Shown here: positions 60,291-64,000 of the stretch, piece by piece
How positions within the stretch are numbered: position 1 is the stretch's first letter
Layout of the letters: each line of letters starts with the position of its first letter
Origin: Fictibacillus nanhaiensis
Lineage (GTDB): Bacteria; Bacillota; Bacilli; Bacillales; Fictibacillaceae
Length of the DNA stretch: 64,000 bases
NCBI GenBank assembly: GCA_017052515.1
Contig: JAFHKR010000038.1
Location: 1 to 64,000, forward strand
Direction of reading: 5' to 3'
Made by a program: the position numbers and the translations under genes
The notes under the pieces: generated by a model
Told to the model about the DNA's origin: nothing
Databases searched by the model: none
Seen by the model: only the letters and a program-made list of their open reading frames with translations

Positions 60291-60697
60291 CTATGATTCA
60301 GTTCCTTCTTCCTCTCGCATTGAAAAAACTTTCTTTGCAACGGTTAGAGCGTTTAACACACTGGAAAACCTGTATACGGAATCAAGTGTGTGATACTCTC
60401 CACGATCTCTTCTTTTGTTAAACCGGCCGTCAGCCCCGTATTGATATGAAGCTCCATTTGCGGCTCTGTTCCTTGTGTCACAAGAGGAGAAATGGTTACT
60501 AGCGCTCTTTGCTTGTTCGTCAGTCCTGCTCGTGAATAGATCTCTCCGTGCGCAAATTCAATAATGTATGTTCCTACATCTGGCGCAATATCTTGCAAAT
60601 CATTTGAGATTTTTAAGTGTGTTGAAGTGTCTTTGTTATCCGTTAGCGTGTACTCCATTCATTTATCTAATCCATTTTGAAAACGATCTTTTTCCAT
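60291..60697 (-). pseudogene. Carboxymuconolactone-decarboxylase-family gene, broken
   Basis: The intact protein would start at ATG 60697 behind AGGAGG with MEKDRFQNGLDK, then hits an in-frame TGA at 60661, resumes at MEYTLTDNKD, and carries the family core SNDLQDIAPDVGTYIIEFAHGEIYS, GLTNKQRALVTISPLV and PQMELHINTGLTAGLTKEEIVE. After GFP (near 60357) the frame stops; one base restored would continue VLNALTVAKKVFSMREEE to a TAG at 60291. Two lesions make a pseudogene most likely, unless both are sequencing errors. The family includes AhpD-like disulfide reductases. Confidence 0.8.
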
Positions 60698-60799
60698 GAG
60701 TAGTACCTCCTATTATTTGTATAGGAATTACTTTATCTCAACTCAACCTGTTCTTAAAATACATATAATAATATCTAAATTATGCATTTTAGTTATATG

Positions 60800-61681
60800 T
60801 TATTCACTAAATGGCGAAAGCATGTTAATGAATTCTCGAGTCGCATACGTAACGTATTTATCTTTCTTTTTTATGATACCTAGCTTATAAGGTAGTGAAG
60901 GATCAACGATCGGAATGGCTTTAACCAACGTTTGATCTACCTTTTTTGCGATGGATTCTGGAAAGATAGAAACCCCTAAGTTCTCCCCGATCATGCCGCT
61001 GATGAAGTCCCATTGTGAGCTTTCATAGGAAATTTTAGGCTGAAAACCAGCTGCTAGGCACTCATTGATCACTCTGTCATGCAGGGTAAAGCCTTCTTTA
61101 AAAATGATAAAAGATTCATTCTCTAATTCCTTCATCGATACTTTTTCTCTATTCGCTAGCGAATGTGAATGATGAACAAACAACATAAGATGCTCGGTTA
61201 AGAACGAAACAATTTCGAGTTTATCTTCAGTTAGGGGCATGACTACAACCCCGAGATCTAAAAGACCGTCATTCACTTCTCTTTGCACACGGTTTGCGCC
61301 ATGTTCCACGAGCTGAATCTGTATTTCAGGGTAAGATGCTTTGAATTTCTTGATGATTTTAGGGAAAAATAAGAAGCCGATCAGCGGAGGAATTCCAATT
61401 TTGATTTTCCCTTTTTTTAAGTTCATTAAGTCGTAAAGGTTTGATGATAGATTGTCCAAAGACTCTAGAATCATCTTGCTTTGTTCAAACACAATTTCGC
61501 CGGCTTCTGTTAGTTCGATTTGTCTCGAAGAGCGATCGATCAGCTCCATCTCGAGTTCGTCTTCTAGACTTTTTACCATTTTACTAAGACTAGGTTGAGA
61601 TAAATGCAAGTCGGTTGAGGCTTTCGTAAAGCTTTTATGTTTGGCTACAGCGTGAAAATAGGTCAATTGTCGAATATCCAT
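60800..61681 (-). CDS. LysR-family transcriptional regulator
   Basis: A 293-residue LysR protein. The N-terminal winged helix is typical: MDIRQLTYFHAVAKHKSFT, SQPSLSKMVKSLEDEL, LTEAGEIVFEQ. A periplasmic-binding-protein-like effector domain fills about 90-290. It diverges from the GntP permease and 3-hydroxybutyrate dehydrogenase genes with a shared 167-bp gap holding an inverted repeat, so it probably controls them. Confidence 0.92.
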   Translation of the reverse strand: MDIRQLTYFHAVAKHKSFTKASTDLHLSQPSLSKMVKSLEDELEMELIDRSSRQIELTEAGEIVFEQSKMILESLDNLSSNLYDLMNLKKGKIKIGIPPLIGFLFFPKIIKKFKASYPEIQIQLVEHGANRVQREVNDGLLDLGVVVMPLTEDKLEIVSFLTEHLMLFVHHSHSLANREKVSMKELENESFIIFKEGFTLHDRVINECLAAGFQPKISYESSQWDFISGMIGENLGVSIFPESIAKKVDQTLVKAIPIVDPSLPYKLGIIKKKDKYVTYATREFINMLSPFSE

Positions 61682-61697
61682 ATGGAAATCTCCATTC

Positions 61698-61729
61698 TAT
61701 AACTTTTGTGCATACTATCTATAGTTATA
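61698..61729. promoter_or_regulatory. Inverted repeat, candidate LysR operator
   Basis: TATAACT (61698-61704) and its complement AGTTATA (61723-61729) flank 18 bp in the gap between lysR and the permease gene, 17 bp upstream of the lysR start. LysR regulators usually bind such interrupted palindromes. Confidence 0.45.
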
Positions 61730-61848
61730 ATTCATTTTACTTAATAAATACACAGGAGTAAAATGTCCTTCGTGCAATGAAAACTTTTGAAAAGTAAGTG
61801 CTAATAGATGAAAGCGCACTCTTTCTATATAAAAAAGGAGGAAAGATT

Positions 61849-63135
61849 TTGATTAGTATCATTATAGGTCTGGCTCTACTCATGTTTTTTGCCTACCTGG
61901 GCTGGTCGATCATTTGGGTCGCTCCAATCGTAGCAGGTATAGTTGCTCTGATGAGTGGTTTAGACTTGATGGACGCGTATACCAATACGTATATGACCGG
62001 CTTTGTAAACTTCGCAAAAGCGTGGTTTCCGATCTTCTTGTTAGGAGCCGTACTCGGTAAATTGATGGAAGATACGGGCGCTGCTAAATCGGTTGCGATT
62101 CAGTTCACGAAGTTTATAGGTGAAAAACGTGCCATTCTCGGAGTTTTGGTAGCATCAGCTGTCTTAACATACGGTGGCGTAAGTTTGTTTGTTGTTGTGT
62201 TCGCCATCTATCCGATCGCGTTGGCATTGTTTAAAAAAGCAGATATCTCTAGAAGATTGATCGCACCTACGATCGTTCTTGGAGCATTCACATTTACGAT
62301 GACTGCTGTACCAGGAACACCGCAGATTCAGAACTTAATACCGATGAACACGTTTAAGACGACCCCAATGGCGGGTACCATTATCGGTATTGTCGCTACG
62401 CTGATCATGGCAGTTGGCGGGTATTTCTGGCTGAAGTTCAGAGAAAACCGATTAACGGCAGCTGGCGAAAAATATACAGAACCAAATAAGTCAAAAGAGA
62501 ATGAAGATGAAGATGAGGAGAACCTTCCAAACTGGATTCTTTCATTAGTCCCTTTAATCGTTGTTGTTATTTTACTTAATTTCTTAAAAATCGCTCCAAT
62601 TCCTTCATTGTTAGCTGGAATTCTAGCTATTCTTCTTATCAATATCAAGCAATACAAAACGTTCATTCCTTCTATGAACGAAGGTGCTAAAGGTTCTGTT
62701 ATGGCGATCATCAACACGAGTGCCGCAGTTGGTTTCGGTGCAGTTGTAACGAGTGTACCTGACTTTGACCGAATCACAGATATGCTGTTAGGAATCTCAA
62801 GCAACCCACTAGTATCTGAATCCTTAGTCGTACAGCTTTTAGCGATGATCACAGGTTCAGCTTCTGGTGGTATGGGAATCGCGTTAGAAGCTCTTGGTGG
62901 AACCTATTATGACTTATCTCAGTCAACAGGCATGAGTCCGGAGGCGTTCCATAGGATGGCAGCCATTGCATCCGGAGCATCAATCTTGCCTCATAACGGA
63001 GCATTGTTAACGCTTCTTGCGGTAACGCAGTTAACGCACAAGGAAACGTACAAAGATGTATTTGTTGTCGCTTTAATCATCCCTACCATTGCCGTAATTG
63101 TTGGAATCATTATGGCAAGCATGGGAATTATATAA
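61849..63135 (+). CDS. GntP-family permease, probably for hydroxybutyrate
   Basis: A 428-residue GntP/Gnt-type carboxylate permease with about 12 membrane segments and an acidic loop (residues about 213-228, KENEDEDEENLP). TTG 61849 stands behind AAGGAGG; a longer frame from 61798 is rejected. Its partner 25 bp downstream is a 3-hydroxybutyrate dehydrogenase, as with B. subtilis yxjC and yxjF, so 3-hydroxybutyrate or a related ketone-body acid is the likely substrate. Confidence 0.85.
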   Translation: MISIIIGLALLMFFAYLGWSIIWVAPIVAGIVALMSGLDLMDAYTNTYMTGFVNFAKAWFPIFLLGAVLGKLMEDTGAAKSVAIQFTKFIGEKRAILGVLVASAVLTYGGVSLFVVVFAIYPIALALFKKADISRRLIAPTIVLGAFTFTMTAVPGTPQIQNLIPMNTFKTTPMAGTIIGIVATLIMAVGGYFWLKFRENRLTAAGEKYTEPNKSKENEDEDEENLPNWILSLVPLIVVVILLNFLKIAPIPSLLAGILAILLINIKQYKTFIPSMNEGAKGSVMAIINTSAAVGFGAVVTSVPDFDRITDMLLGISSNPLVSESLVVQLLAMITGSASGGMGIALEALGGTYYDLSQSTGMSPEAFHRMAAIASGASILPHNGALLTLLAVTQLTHKETYKDVFVVALIIPTIAVIVGIIMASMGII

Positions 63136-63159
63136 AAACTTTTTAGGAGTGAGTATAGT

Positions 63160-63936
63160 ATGGTAGAAAATAAAGTAGTCGTTATTACAGGTTCTGCAAG
63201 TGGTATCGGATTTGAAATTGGAAAAACATTCGCTCAAAACGGAAGCAAAGTAGTTTTAACAGACCTTAATGAAGAAGGCGTTAAAAAGGCTGCAGAAGAA
63301 CTAAAAGGTCTTGGACTAGAAGCGATCGGTCTTAAAGCCGACGTTACAAGTGAAGAAGACATCAAGAGTATGATCGAAACAGCACACAAAGAGTATGGCC
63401 GTGTTGACGTTCTGATCAACAACGCTGGTCTTCAGCACGTTTCTCCAATCGAAGAGTTTCCAACAGCTAAATTCGAACTTATGATCAAAATCATGCTAAC
63501 AGCGCCATTTATCGCAACGAAGCACGTGATGCCGATCATGAAGCAGCAAGGTTTCGGCCGTATCATCAACATCTCATCCATCAATGGTTTGATCGGATTT
63601 GCTGGTAAAGCCGCTTATAACAGTGCGAAACATGGTGTAATCGGTCTTACAAAAGTAGCAGCATTAGAATCAGCAGCAGAAGGTGTTACAGTTAACGCAC
63701 TTTGCCCAGGATATGTAGATACGCCACTTGTTCGCGGTCAAATGGAAGACTTAGCGAAAACAAGAAACGTATCACTTGATAAAGTACTTGAAGAAGTAAT
63801 CTATCCACTTGTTCCACAAAAACGTTTGTTAGAAGTTAGTGAAATTGCAGACTATGCGATGTTCCTATCAAGTGACAAAGCGAAGAGTGTAACAGGACAA
63901 GCAATCGTTATCGATGGCGGTTATACAGCTCAATAA
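63160..63936 (+). CDS. 3-hydroxybutyrate dehydrogenase (SDR)
   Basis: A 258-residue short-chain dehydrogenase. The NAD-binding motif TGSASGIG is at residues 10-17, NNAG near 87, catalytic Ser in NISSING and the YNSAK motif near 153-157, then PGYVDTPLV and the C-terminal GQAIVIDGGYTAQ. The sequence pattern (LQHVSPIEEFP, QKRLLEVSEIADY) fits D-beta-hydroxybutyrate dehydrogenase, which oxidises 3-hydroxybutyrate to acetoacetate with NAD. The operon with the GntP permease supports this. Confidence 0.92.
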   Translation: MVENKVVVITGSASGIGFEIGKTFAQNGSKVVLTDLNEEGVKKAAEELKGLGLEAIGLKADVTSEEDIKSMIETAHKEYGRVDVLINNAGLQHVSPIEEFPTAKFELMIKIMLTAPFIATKHVMPIMKQQGFGRIINISSINGLIGFAGKAAYNSAKHGVIGLTKVAALESAAEGVTVNALCPGYVDTPLVRGQMEDLAKTRNVSLDKVLEEVIYPLVPQKRLLEVSEIADYAMFLSSDKAKSVTGQAIVIDGGYTAQ

Positions 63937-63948
63937 TTTCAGATTTAA

Positions 63949-63983
63949 TAACCTCAGTCATGAATATTGGCTGGGGTTTTTTT
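63949..63983 (+). terminator. Intrinsic terminator of the hydroxybutyrate operon
   Basis: AACCTCAGTC-ATGAATATT-GGCTGGGGTT followed by TTTTT. Confidence 0.8.
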
Positions 63984-64000
63984 GTGTTTATAAACTCTCT

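Overview
The window is the replication-origin region of a Firmicutes chromosome, family Bacillaceae. The order rrn-gyrA-gyrB-remB-recF-yaaA-dnaN-dnaA / rpmH-rnpA-yidD-yidC-jag-mnmE-mnmG-rsmG-noc-soj-parB ... rpsF-ssb-rpsR-yybS-gdpP-rplI-dnaC-purA-tRNAs-walRKHIJ-htrA-rlmH is that of Bacillus and relatives. A Fictibacillus-like or related genus is my guess; the species cannot be fixed by reading alone.

Layout. Positions 1-10905 are on the minus strand: the 5' end of a 16S rRNA gene with its promoter, a degenerate HD-GYP protein, gyrA, gyrB, remB, recF, yaaA, dnaN and dnaA. The origin is bipartite: DnaA boxes upstream of dnaA (about 11078-11342), and boxes plus a DnaA-trio/AT-rich unwinding element between dnaA and dnaN (about 9395-9531). 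From 11800 to 46500 almost every gene is on the plus strand, co-directional with the second fork: ribosome, RNA-processing and tRNA-modification genes, chromosome segregation (noc, soj, parB, two parS sites), ssb with its ribosomal-protein neighbours, the c-di-AMP phosphodiesterase gdpP, the replicative helicase, purA, four tRNAs, a LysM/G5/M23 cell-wall hydrolase, the essential walRKHIJ operon with htrA, a CxxH/CxxC mini-protein and rlmH.

From 46500 to the end the gene order becomes accessory and of mixed orientation: two DMT transporters, a MocR-type regulator, a 2-oxoglutarate oxygenase, a glycine-riboswitch-controlled amino-acid permease, a radical SAM/SPASM protein, katG with a PerR-like operator, a PhnA protein, an orphan MurE-like ligase with altered substrate motifs, a secreted helical protein, a broken carboxymuconolactone-decarboxylase gene, and a divergent LysR / GntP permease / 3-hydroxybutyrate dehydrogenase module.

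The intergenic DNA carries much of the unexplained structure. A ~130-bp palindromic repeat occurs in seven full copies and one internally deleted relic, and one copy holds a nested ~131-bp insertion with an 8-bp duplication. Three spacers hold degenerate arrays with an exact 21-nt period; read on the minus strand they give heptapeptide repeats (NPxV-type and IKxK-type). A cluster of DnaA boxes lies across the mini-gene upstream of rlmH. I saw no CRISPR array, prophage or complete insertion sequence.
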